Part shown: positions 1 to 7,191 of the stretch, piece by piece
How positions within the stretch are numbered: the first letter of the stretch is position 1
How the letters are laid out: each line of letters opens with the position of its first letter
NCBI RefSeq assembly: GCF_017163755.1
Contig: NZ_JAFIWC010000012.1
Coordinates: 1-64,000 of the forward strand
Length of the DNA: 64,000 nucleotides
From: Xanthomonas sp.
GTDB taxonomy: Bacteria > Pseudomonadota > Gammaproteobacteria > Xanthomonadales > Xanthomonadaceae
Direction: 5' to 3'
Notes under the pieces: model-generated
What the model saw: only the letters and a program-made list of their open reading frames with translations
What the model was told of the DNA's origin: nothing
Database searches by the model: none
Made by a program: the position numbers and the translations under genes

Positions 1-235
1 GCTCAACGCCATCGCGCGTGATCGAGCGCCTTATGCCCCTCCTGGGATCGCTCCTGCATGACAGTTGACTCCTACAGAAGGCAGACTTCTGGCTAGCCGA
101 AGGCACTGGCCGTGAAGAAAAACTCCGGGGTCAAGCCATCGAATCCGGCGCCGCGCGGCAGCGTACGGCAAAAAGCGCGGCGAAACGAACTCGCCGCACG
201 TCAACGCGGCGACTTGTGCTGCGCCGCCGCCAGCG
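1..235. other. Left-edge non-coding stretch
   Basis: No convincing gene is visible between the left edge and the stop codon of the pseudouridine synthase. Open frames crossing it on the plus strand are low-complexity Ala/Arg/Pro readings that continue antisense through the next gene, as expected by chance in high-GC DNA. No clear terminator hairpin was seen. Confidence 0.5.
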
Positions 236-772
236 CTACAGCACCCGCCACGTCCCCGGTGCCAGCCCGTCCAGCCGGTGCGCGCCGACCGCCACCCGCA
301 CCAGGCGCAAGGTCGGCAGACCGACCGCGGCGGTCATGCGCCGCACCTGGCGGTTGCGGCCCTCGCGCAGCACGATCTGCAGCCACGCGTCGGGCACCGT
401 CTTGCGGAAACGCACCGGCGGATCGCGCGGCCACAACGCCGGCGCCGCCTCCAGCACATCCGCCTGGGCCGGCGCGGTGGGGCCGTCGTTCAACACCACG
501 CCGTCGCGCAGGCGCTGCAGTTGCCCGGGCTGCGGCATGCCTTCCACCTGCACCCAATAGGTCTTGGGCTGCTTGTGCCGCGGGTCGGTCAGGCGGTGCG
601 CCAGCGTGCCGTCGTCGGTCAGCAGCAGCAGGCCCTCGCTGTCGTAGTCCAGCCGCCCCGCCGCGTACATGTCGGCGGGCAGCCCGAATCCGGCCAGCGT
701 GCGCCGTGGCGGCTGGCTGCGGTCGGTGAACTGGCACAGCACATTGAACGGCTTGTTGAACGCGATCAGCAT
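236..772 (-). CDS. rluE: 23S rRNA pseudouridine synthase, RluE-type
   Basis: A 178-residue RsuA/RluE-family pseudouridine synthase, which isomerises a uridine in 23S rRNA (U2457 for the E. coli enzyme). The start is placed at MLIAFNKPFNVL because upstream codons read as junk. The catalytic GRLD motif lies at about residues 39-42 and is followed by YDSEGLLLLTDDG; the C-terminal EGRNRQVRRMTA motif is intact. There is no N-terminal S4 domain, as in RluE. It resembles E. coli RluE over its whole length. The gene downstream of its 3' end lies outside the window. Confidence 0.9.
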   Translation of the reverse strand: MLIAFNKPFNVLCQFTDRSQPPRRTLAGFGLPADMYAAGRLDYDSEGLLLLTDDGTLAHRLTDPRHKQPKTYWVQVEGMPQPGQLQRLRDGVVLNDGPTAPAQADVLEAAPALWPRDPPVRFRKTVPDAWLQIVLREGRNRQVRRMTAAVGLPTLRLVRVAVGAHRLDGLAPGTWRVL

Positions 773-876
773 GTGCAGCGCTATGGGCAGGCGGTAGGCG
801 CGAAGGAATCGCGACGCAGGCAGCGCCGCGCGCGGGACCATTCTCCCACGCGCGATCGCCGCGCCGCTGGTGTCGC

Positions 877-1734
877 TTACGGCTTGACGAACTTCAACGT
901 CATCCGGTCGCTCTCGCCGATCGCCTTGTACTTGGCCTCGTCGGCGGCGTCGTGGCTGTTGCTCGGCGGCAGCGTCCACACCCCGCCCGGATAATCCTTG
1001 GTGTCGCGCGGATTGGCGTTGACCTCGCTCTTGCCGGCCAGCTTGAAGCCGGCGGCCTCGGCCATCGCGATCACCTGCGCCTGACCCACGTAGCCGCTCT
1101 TGTCGTCGGCCGGCACGTCGGCCTTGGCGCGGTGTTCGACCACGCCGAGCACGCCGCCGGGCTTGAGCACCTGGTAGAAGCCCTTGAACATGCCCTCGGC
1201 CTGGCCGGACATGCGCCAGTTGTGCACGTTGCGGAAGGTCAGCACCAGGTCGGCCGACGCGGCCGGCCCGAACACCGGCGCGGTGGGCGCGTAGCCGACC
1301 AGCTTGGCCTTGCCGTACTGCGCCGGCGCGGCGGCGAACTTCTGCTCCAGCGTCGTGCGCGCCTTCTGCTGGTAGTCGCGGCCGCGGCCTTCAGGCACCG
1401 CCGCCGGATCCACCACCGCGGCCACGTACTGGCCACGCTCGCGCAGGTACGGCGCCAGGATCTCCGAGTACCAGCCACCGCCGGGCGTGATCTCGATCAC
1501 TGTGTGGGTGGGCTTGATGCCGAAGAACGCCAGCGTCTGCCCGGGATGCCGGTAGGCGTCGCGTGCCACGTAGGCGCGGTCGCGCCAGCTGCCGTCGATC
1601 GCGGCCTGAAGCGCCGGATCCGGCGCCGGCAGGCTGGCGCTGTCGGCGGGCTTGATCGCCTGCGCCGGCGGGATCGCCAGCGTCGCGGCAATGGCGAGGG
1701 TACAAGCGCAGGCAAGGGTGGTTCGAAGGCTCAT
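877..1734 (-). CDS. Exported class I SAM-dependent methyltransferase
   Basis: A 285-residue protein starting MSLRTTLACA, with a signal peptide ending near PPAQA, so it is probably periplasmic, which is unusual for a methyltransferase. The Rossmann core has VIEITPGGGWYSEILAPYL as the SAM-binding glycine loop, and DLVLTFRNVHNW and LKPGGVLGVVEH as later motifs. This fits the predicted-methyltransferase group COG4798. The substrate is unknown. An in-frame start 28 codons upstream is possible but would bury the signal peptide. It stands alone, divergent from the aldo/keto reductase. Confidence 0.82.
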   Translation of the reverse strand: MSLRTTLACACTLAIAATLAIPPAQAIKPADSASLPAPDPALQAAIDGSWRDRAYVARDAYRHPGQTLAFFGIKPTHTVIEITPGGGWYSEILAPYLRERGQYVAAVVDPAAVPEGRGRDYQQKARTTLEQKFAAAPAQYGKAKLVGYAPTAPVFGPAASADLVLTFRNVHNWRMSGQAEGMFKGFYQVLKPGGVLGVVEHRAKADVPADDKSGYVGQAQVIAMAEAAGFKLAGKSEVNANPRDTKDYPGGVWTLPPSNSHDAADEAKYKAIGESDRMTLKFVKP

Positions 1735-1909
1735 GGCGTACGTCCGGTTTCGATGTGAGGCGAGCCTAGCATGCATGGCTGCGCACCCGAACGTTGCCGT
1801 CGCGTTAGCGCGAATCACGCAAACGGAACGCTGTTTTCGCCACCATCGCCCCGATACCGAAACCCCGGGCGACTATCCTGTCGCCCTTCCCCACAGCGGA
1901 GCGTTCCCC

Positions 1910-2869
1910 ATGCTGCACACGCGCGAACTCGGCCGTTCCGGCCTGCACGCGGCGCCGCTCGCCTTCGGCGGCAACGTGTTCGGCTGGAGCGTCGACGCCA
2001 AGACCTCCTTCGCCTTGCTCGACGCCTTCGTCGACGCGGGCTTCAACCTGATCGACACCGCCGATGCGTATGCGGCGTGGGTTCCCGGCAACCGCGGCGG
2101 CGAGTCGGAAACCCTCATCGGCCAGTGGCTCAAGCGCAGCGGCAAGCGCGACAAGGTGTTGATCGCGACCAAGGTCGGCAAGTGGGCCGAACGCCCGGGC
2201 CTGTCCGCCGACAACATCGCCGCGGCGGTGGAAGAATCGCTGCAACGCCTGCAGACCGACGTGATCGATCTGTACCAGGCGCACGAGGACGACGAGTCGG
2301 TGCCGTTGGAAGCCTCGCTGGCCGCGTTCGGGCGGTTGATCGAACAGGGCAAGGTGCGCGCGATCGGCGCCTCCAACTACAGCGCCGAACGCCTCGCCGA
2401 GGCGCTGAAGGTGTCGGCGCAGTACGGGTTGCCGCGCTACGAGACCTTGCAGCCCGAATACAACCTGTACGACCGCAGCGGCTACGAAGCCGGCCTGGAA
2501 CCGCTGGTGCGCGAGCAGGGCCTGGGCACGATCTGCTACTACGCGCTGGCCCGCGGCTTCCTCAGCGGCAAGTACCGCAGCCCCGCCGACGCCGCCAAGA
2601 GCCAGGCGCGCGGCGACAGCGTCATCGCGCGCTATCTCAACCCGCGCGGACTGCGCATCCTCGCCGCGCTCGACGACATCGCCGGCAAGCATTCGGCCAC
2701 GCCGACCCAGGTGGCGCTGGCATGGCTGATCGCGCGTCCCGGTATCGCCGCGCCGATCGCCAGCGCGACCAGCATCGAGCAGTTGCAGCAGCTGCTGGCG
2801 GCCGCCCGCCTGGCGCTGTCGGCCGACGACGCCGCGCAATTGGATGCCGCCAGCAAGGAGACCCCATGA
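1910..2869 (+). CDS. Aldo/keto reductase
   Basis: A 319-residue NADPH-dependent aldo/keto reductase (TIM barrel). The catalytic tetrad is recognisable: Asp in LIDTADAYAAW, Tyr five residues on, Lys in LIATKVGKW and His in LYQAHEDDE. It resembles the YajO/Tas-like group with a long N-terminal loop. The start MLHTRELGRSGL is chosen because this is where family similarity begins. Its stop overlaps the start of the next gene (ATGA), so the two are translationally coupled. The substrate cannot be read from the sequence. Confidence 0.88.
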   Translation: MLHTRELGRSGLHAAPLAFGGNVFGWSVDAKTSFALLDAFVDAGFNLIDTADAYAAWVPGNRGGESETLIGQWLKRSGKRDKVLIATKVGKWAERPGLSADNIAAAVEESLQRLQTDVIDLYQAHEDDESVPLEASLAAFGRLIEQGKVRAIGASNYSAERLAEALKVSAQYGLPRYETLQPEYNLYDRSGYEAGLEPLVREQGLGTICYYALARGFLSGKYRSPADAAKSQARGDSVIARYLNPRGLRILAALDDIAGKHSATPTQVALAWLIARPGIAAPIASATSIEQLQQLLAAARLALSADDAAQLDAASKETP

Positions 2870-3900
2870 GTTCCGTTCCCCACACCACCCGCGTGGTCCT
2901 CGCCTCGCGCCCGACCGGGGCGCCGACCGCGCAGAATTTCCGTATCGAACAGGCGCCGCTGGCCGCGCCCGGCCCCGGCCAGGTGCTGTTGCGCAACCGC
3001 TGGCTGTCGCTGGATCCGTACATGCGCGGGCGCATGAGCGATGAGCCCTCCTACGCGTCGCCGGTGCAGCTGGGCGAGGTGATGGTCGGCAGCACCGTCG
3101 CCGAGGTGCTGGAATCGCATCACGCGGACCTCAAGCCCGGCGATTTGGTGTTGGTGCAAAGCGGCGGCTGGCAGACGCATGTCGTGGCCGATGGCGCCGA
3201 TCTGCGGCGCAAGCTCGATCCGCAGTCGCCGCTGCCGCCGAGCACCGCGCTCGGCGTCTACGGCATGCCCGGTTTCACCGCCTATGCCGGCCTGCACGAG
3301 ATCGGCAAGCCGCAGAGCGGCGAAACCGTGGCGGTCGCCGCCGCCACCGGCCCGGTCGGCGCCAGCGTGGCGCAGATCGCCAGGTTGCGCGGCGCCAGGG
3401 TGATCGCCATTGCCGGCGGCGCCGACAAATGCCGCTACCTGCGCGAGGAACTGGGCGTGGACGTGGCGCTGGACCATCGCGCCGCGGACTTCGCCGAGCA
3501 ACTGCGCGGCGCCGCGCAAGACGGTATCGACGTCTATTTCGAGAACGTCGGCGGGCATGTGTTCGATGCGGTACTGCCGCTGCTCAACGATTTCGCGCGG
3601 GTGCCGGTGTGCGGCACCATCGCCACCTACAACAAGAGAGGCGAACTGCCGCCGGGGCCGGACCGCCTGCCGGCGCTGCTGAACCAGGTGCTGCGCCAGC
3701 GGCTGACCTTGCGCGGCTTCATCGTCAGCGACTTCGTCAAGCTGTACCCGGAGTTCCTGCGCGAAATGGGCGCATGGCTGGCCGACGGCCGCGTGCGCTA
3801 CCGCGAGCATGTCGTGCACGGACTGGAGAACGCGCCGCAGGCCTTCATCGACATGCTCGACGGCGGCAACTTCGGCAAGCTGGTGGTGCAGCTGGACTGA
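2866..3900 (+). CDS. curA: NADPH-dependent enone/curcumin reductase, MDR family
   Basis: A 344-residue medium-chain reductase of the CurA/YncB (leukotriene-B4 dehydrogenase-like) group, reducing activated double bonds with NADPH. It tracks E. coli CurA nearly end to end: N-terminal VVLASRPTGAPTAQNFR, LSLDPYMRGRMSDEPSY, the nucleotide-binding AAATGPVGASVAQIARL and the YFENVGGHVFDAVLPLL motif. No structural-zinc cysteines are seen, as expected. Its start overlaps the aldo/keto reductase stop by ATGA, giving a two-gene oxidoreductase operon probably dealing with reactive carbonyls or enones (inference). Confidence 0.9.
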   Translation: MSSVPHTTRVVLASRPTGAPTAQNFRIEQAPLAAPGPGQVLLRNRWLSLDPYMRGRMSDEPSYASPVQLGEVMVGSTVAEVLESHHADLKPGDLVLVQSGGWQTHVVADGADLRRKLDPQSPLPPSTALGVYGMPGFTAYAGLHEIGKPQSGETVAVAAATGPVGASVAQIARLRGARVIAIAGGADKCRYLREELGVDVALDHRAADFAEQLRGAAQDGIDVYFENVGGHVFDAVLPLLNDFARVPVCGTIATYNKRGELPPGPDRLPALLNQVLRQRLTLRGFIVSDFVKLYPEFLREMGAWLADGRVRYREHVVHGLENAPQAFIDMLDGGNFGKLVVQLD

Positions 3901-4006
3901 GAACGGCGGCGCGGGCGGTTTTCAAGGACGCGGCGCCGGCGGCGGCGTCCACCGCGCGCCCGCCCTCTGGCAACCTATCGGCCCCACCTCTGCGAACCGG
4001 CGACAC

Positions 4007-4435
4007 ATGAAAGACCTGGCGGACGAGCGCCCCGAATTGGCCCAAGAAATAATGGCCCTCATGGCGTCGGGCAACGAACTGGACGAGCGCAAGGAAGACG
4101 GGGCCAGGGCCATGTACCAGAAGGCATGGGACCTGCTGCCCGAGCCGAAGCTCGGATGGACGCCGTTGTCGGCATGGGTCGCGGGCTCTTTTTTCCAGTT
4201 GCACTTCGACGCCGGCGACTTCGAGGCGGCCAGACACTGGGCGCAGAAGACCCTGGAGGGCCGGGAATCGGATATCGACACCGGCCCCTTGCTCAATCTC
4301 GGAATGGCGTGCTTCGAACTGGGAGAAACTGCCCAGGCGTACGAGTGTTTCGACCAGGCCCACCGCTTCGGCAAGGCGCGCGCCTTCCAGGGACGGCCCA
4401 AGAAGTACCTGACGTTCTATCTGGATAAGAGCTAG
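4007..4435 (+). CDS. Small TPR-like protein
   Basis: A 142-residue acidic soluble protein with no signal peptide. Two helix-turn-helix units, around DFEAARHWAQKTLEGR and GETAQAYECFDQAHRFGKARAF, have TPR spacing, so it probably mediates protein contacts. It resembles the tetratricopeptide-type hypothetical proteins found next to immunity or housekeeping genes in many proteobacteria. The start ATG gives the shortest protein that keeps the whole helical region. No operon partner is evident; the 107 bases upstream hold nothing recognised. Function unknown. Confidence 0.75.
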   Translation: MKDLADERPELAQEIMALMASGNELDERKEDGARAMYQKAWDLLPEPKLGWTPLSAWVAGSFFQLHFDAGDFEAARHWAQKTLEGRESDIDTGPLLNLGMACFELGETAQAYECFDQAHRFGKARAFQGRPKKYLTFYLDKS

Positions 4436-4587
4436 CCGCGCTTCGGCGGGCCAGGCGTGCGCCTCGAATTACCTGGGCATGACTGCGGCCCGCATGACCG
4501 CGACGTCTTTGAGAGCGGCTTCGGTCATGGCGCTGTCCGGCAAGGCATCCGGCGCGCCCATCATCGGCACACCGGCGCCCCCCGCAC

Positions 4588-5367
4588 TCATTGCAGCAGG
4601 AAGCGCAGCAACGCGTCGTTGAATGCATGCGGCGACTCGATATTGCACAGGTGGCGTCCGTGGACCTGCGCGAGCTGCCCGCGCAGCGCCTGCGCGGCGA
4701 TCGCCTGCAGCTCGGCGGGCGGGCATACCGGGTCCTCGTGCCCGGCGATGGCCAGCAGCGGGGTGACGATCGCGCCGAGCGTGTCGCGGAAATCGGCGGC
4801 GGCCACCGCCTGGCAGCAGGCCACGTAGGCGCGCGGATCGGTAGCCAGGAAGCGCGCCATCATCGCGTCCACCAGCGCCGGCTGTTTCGCCGCGAAGTCC
4901 GCGTTGAACCAGCGCTCACGGGTGCCCGCGCACAGCGTCGCCAGGCCGTCGGCCTGCACCTGCGCGATGCGCGCCTGCCAGCTGTCCGCGGTGCCGATCT
5001 TGGCCGCGGTAGCGCATACGCTCAGCGTGTGCAGCCGCGACGCGGCATGCGCGCCCAGCCATTGCCCGGTCAGGCCGCCGATCGACAGGCCGCAGAAGTG
5101 GGTGCGCTCGATCGACAGCGCGTCCAGCAGCGCCAGCACGTCGCCGGCGAGCGCGGCGATCGTGTACGGGCCGGCAACGGCGGCGGACGCGCCATGGCCG
5201 CGGCGGTCGTAGCGCAGTATCCGGTAGTACGGCGCGAAGGTGGCGATCTGCGCATCCCACATGTGCAGGTCGGTGGCCAGCGAATTGCAGAAGGTCAGCC
5301 ATGGGCGGCCTTCGGTGCCGTCGACGCGGTAGTGCAGGCGGTGCGTGGGGAGTTCGAGATAGGGCAT
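4588..5367 (-). CDS. Alpha/beta hydrolase, 3-oxoadipate enol-lactonase-like
   Basis: A 259-residue alpha/beta hydrolase of the PcaD-like group. The nucleophile elbow is CGLSIGGLTG (Ser), the acid follows in AIAGHEDPVCP, and the catalytic His is probably in IESPHAFN. The N-terminal HYRVDGTEGRPWLTFCNSL and the RYDRRGHGASA turn are typical of enol-lactonases, but no other protocatechuate or catechol genes lie nearby, so the true substrate may differ. The start MPYLELPTHRL is the only methionine near the domain start. It stands alone. Confidence 0.85.
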   Translation of the reverse strand: MPYLELPTHRLHYRVDGTEGRPWLTFCNSLATDLHMWDAQIATFAPYYRILRYDRRGHGASAAVAGPYTIAALAGDVLALLDALSIERTHFCGLSIGGLTGQWLGAHAASRLHTLSVCATAAKIGTADSWQARIAQVQADGLATLCAGTRERWFNADFAAKQPALVDAMMARFLATDPRAYVACCQAVAAADFRDTLGAIVTPLLAIAGHEDPVCPPAELQAIAAQALRGQLAQVHGRHLCNIESPHAFNDALLRFLLQ

Positions 5368-5678
5368 GGCGATGGCCGACAGGGAAAAGGCGTGCGAACG
5401 TTGGCTGCACTCGAAGTCTAGCGCTCTTGTCGCAACGCCACTTGCTACCGGGCGCGCAGCAGGACGCATGCCGCGCCGGAGGTCGCCGAACGCGCCACCT
5501 ACTGCTGCAGGGCCAGCACGAGGCACAGGAAAGCGCGCACGTTGGACGGCAGTGCGCGCGAGAGAAATGATCCGGCGCCGCGATGCGCGACCCCGGTGCG
5601 ACGCGTGCGTTCGGCAGGGTATCGCCGCCTGCGCCGTCGGCGTTAGCATGCGTGCATCCCGATCGTCGTCCGCGCGCC
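5368..5678. other. Intergenic stretch, nothing recognised
   Basis: About 310 bases between a minus-strand and a plus-strand gene, so it should carry both promoters. Its open frames are low-complexity and have no family resemblance. No clear -35/-10 pair, operator or hairpin was picked out. Confidence 0.5.
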
Positions 5679-6016
5679 GTGCCTCCCATCCGCCACGTCC
5701 TGTTCGTGTGTGCCCGCAACCGGCTGCGCAGTCCCACCGCCGAGCAGGTGTTCGCCGATTGGCCGGGCATCGAGACCGCCTCGGCCGGCGTCCACGCCGA
5801 CGCCGACACGCCGGTGACGCCCGAACTGCTCGCCTGGGCCGACCTGGTGCTGGTGATGGAACCAGGCATCGCCGCAAGCTGACTGCGGAGTTCAAGCGCC
5901 ACCTGGGCGGCAAGCGCGTGGCATGCCTGGACATTCCCGACGATTACGCCTTTATGGCGCCGGCGCTGGTGGAGCGCCTGCTGCGCGCGGTTCCGTCGCA
6001 TCTGCCACGGCGTTGA
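5679..6016 (+). pseudogene. LMW protein-tyrosine-phosphatase-like gene, frameshifted
   Basis: The first frame starts at GTG (VPPIRHVLFVC) and carries the phosphatase P-loop VCARNRLRSPTAEQ, a CX5R motif. It then loses register at VLVMEPG and stops at about 5882. The missing second half (HRRKLTAEFKRHLGG, then CLDIPDDYAFM) continues in another frame to 6016. Restoring one C in the ggcat at 5865-5869 (giving ggc cat) rejoins both halves into one protein of about 112 residues of the usual length. It is therefore a recent pseudogene or a base-calling error. Confidence 0.82.
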
Positions 6017-6095
6017 GCGTCGTTCGGTTGCGTTGCGCGAATGCAGTGCCGACGCGACGCCGAGATAATCGGAAAATACTTTTTTGAAAAAACCC

Positions 6096-6124
6096 TTGCG
6101 CAATGAAAACAACGCAGGTAATGT
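6096..6124 (+). promoter_or_regulatory. Sigma-70-type promoter of the small transcript
   Basis: TTGCGC at 6096-6101, a 17-base spacer and TAATGT at 6119-6124. It lies in an AT-rich patch and points at the small ORF and hairpins between 6130 and 6370. The -10 is good and the -35 moderate. Confidence 0.5.
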
Positions 6125-6170
6125 GCGCGCCCATCAGCCGGCACATCCGGCTCCAGCACGCGACCAGACC

Positions 6171-6281
6171 ATGAATATCCGCCTCTTCAACGCCCATCTG
6201 CCCAGCCTGCCGCGCGAATCGCGCGCAGCGGCGATGCGCGCGCTGCGCGGCAAGGCGCTGCGGCTGGACCCCACCATCTGA
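6171..6281 (+). CDS. Small ORF, 36 residues, Arg-rich
   Basis: ATG MNIRLFNAHLPSLPRESRAA to a TGA, 36 residues with seven arginines; I recognise no family. Support is contextual: a promoter 50 bases upstream, a hairpin in the leader (AGCCGG/CCGGCT at about 6137-6153), then a perfect 10-bp hairpin and a terminator just downstream. It could be a real microprotein, a leader peptide, or an accident inside an sRNA. No run of one amino-acid codon suggests classical amino-acid attenuation. Confidence 0.4.
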   Translation: MNIRLFNAHLPSLPRESRAAAMRALRGKALRLDPTI

Positions 6282-6299
6282 TCGACTGATCTTCCGCTA

Positions 6300-6324
6300 C
6301 GGAGATCGGTCACGCCGATCTCCG
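6300..6324 (+). other. Perfect 10-bp hairpin
   Basis: CGGAGATCGG at 6300-6309 pairs perfectly with CCGATCTCCG at 6315-6324 around a five-base loop. It sits between the small ORF and the terminator and has no T-tract, so it is a structured RNA element rather than a terminator. With the next hairpin it makes a tandem pair. Confidence 0.55.
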
Positions 6325-6334
6325 AGGAACGCGA

Positions 6335-6370
6335 ACGCCCTCGGACACCACGCCGGGGGCGTTTTGCTTT
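6335..6370 (+). terminator. Rho-independent terminator of the small transcript
   Basis: ACGCCCTCGG at 6335-6344 pairs with CCGGGGGCGT at 6353-6362 (one G-T wobble, eight-base loop), followed by TTTGCTTT. This closes a transcript of roughly 240 bases starting near 6130. Confidence 0.65.
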
Positions 6371-6598
6371 GCGCGTTCGCAACGTGTTTGGTCGACCCAA
6401 CCCCAGGCACCCGGGCATGGAATGCCCGGAAACAGGGAAGTTTCGCTAGCCAGGCGCGCAAGCGCTGCGTCCAGGTGCCGGACGCGGGCGGCGGGGAAAG
6501 GATCGATGCAGGAATTGCCGCTTCGACAGAGGCGTCAATCGGGAAACGATACTTAATGGTCGCTAGCGGTACGGGATGATATTCCCGTCCGGTGCGCA

Positions 6599-6613
6599 CG
6601 GCACTGCCGTCGC
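6599..6613 (+). promoter_or_regulatory. Possible sigma-54 promoter ahead of the tRNA-like genes
   Basis: CGGCACTGCCGTCGC keeps the sigma-54 GG-N10-GC spacing and matches GGCAC of the -24 box, but lacks the initial T and the second T of TTGC. It lies about 30 bases before the tRNA-like genes and the slipin-rtcB operon. RNA-repair operons are often sigma-54/RtcR controlled, but no rtcR is present in the window. In DNA this GC-rich the match is weak evidence alone. Confidence 0.3.
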
Positions 6614-6645
6614 GTATGCCTGTGGCCGGGACGTGCCGTTTCCAG

Positions 6646-6712
6646 CAGACGTTAGCTCAGAGGTAGAGCGGTGGTTAATCCACTGGTCGCCGGTTCGACT
6701 CCGGCACGTCGC
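6646..6712 (+). ncRNA. tRNA-Asn-like RNA lacking part of the anticodon loop
   Basis: D arm TAGCTCAGAGGTAGAGC and T arm GCCGG-TTCGACT-CCGGC are intact. The anticodon arm reads GTGG-TTAA-TCCAC, where a normal tRNA-Asn(GUU) would have four more bases (ACTG), so the first anticodon base and the U-turn are missing. Only five of seven acceptor pairs form, and no CCA is encoded. It cannot decode normally. It is either a decayed tRNA or a tRNA mimic, and it is followed without a gap by the second tRNA-like gene and then slipin-rtcB. Confidence 0.55.
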
Positions 6713-6785
6713 TTTTGGATAGCTCAACTGGATAGAGCATCGGAAACTTAATCCGACGTTGCGGGTTCGATTCCCGCTCCGAAAA
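6713..6785 (+). tRNA. tRNA-Lys(CUU)-like gene with abnormal loop
   Basis: A full cloverleaf folds. The acceptor TTTTGGA/TCCGAAA has one wobble; the D arm GCTC...GAGC is normal. The anticodon stem TCGGA/TCCGA is perfect around the 7-base loop AACTTAA, and the T arm is GCGGG-TTCGATT-CCCGC. By position the anticodon is CTT (Lys), but position 33 is A, not the near-universal U, where ordinary genes read CTCTTAA. No CCA is encoded. It resembles accessory tRNAs of phages and mobile elements; normal decoding is doubtful. Confidence 0.55.
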
Positions 6786-7191
6786 ACATGACCTTTCACG
6801 TCATGCGCACTACCGGGCGCAAGCCCAGCAAGCCGCGCCGTGCGGGACAGGCCGCGCGCACCGCCCCGGGCGTTGCGCATCGCATGTACCGCAGCGCCGC
6901 TGCCGCCGCCACGCCGCCCTGGACGTGCGTGCCCGCGCCGACGATCGCATCGCAATGCACCGCGATGCCGCGTCCGCACTGGCCTTGCGCACCGACAGCG
7001 CACGTCGGCCGCGGTAGCGACGTCAGGCGCGCGCTTGCGTTCCTTCCCGCGTTGCGTGCGGCGCCTGGCGCCGCACGAGACCCGGCGGCGCCGATGGCGT
7101 CGCACCGTTGCGTCCTCGCGCTCGTCGGTCCGGCGCGCTGGCGTCGTTCACAGGACCGGATCACCAGAGCCACACACAAGGAGAACGTGCC
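6786..7191. other. Leader region between tRNA-like genes and slipin
   Basis: About 400 bases with no recognisable gene; open frames in it are low-complexity. A small inverted repeat (ATGAC/GTCAT) follows the second tRNA-like gene, but no terminator was seen, so transcription from the tRNA-like genes could run into slipin-rtcB. Confidence 0.45.

Noticed and set aside
112..729. A 205-residue plus-strand frame over the pseudouridine synthase
   Set aside because: It is antisense to an intact rluE-type gene and consists of Ala/Arg/Pro low-complexity sequence.
4588..5367. Naming the hydrolase pcaD
   Set aside because: It resembles enol-lactonases, but no protocatechuate genes are near and alpha/beta hydrolases are easily misnamed.
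6627..6645. A sigma-54 site in TGTGGCCGGGACGTGCCG
   Set aside because: GG and GC are one base too close for sigma-54 spacing; only the site at 6599-6613 keeps it, and even that is weak.
6713..6785. Treating the second tRNA-like gene as an ordinary tRNA-Lys
   Set aside because: All stems pair, but the loop lacks U33 and a normal Lys(CUU) loop, so I annotate it as abnormal rather than decoding-competent.
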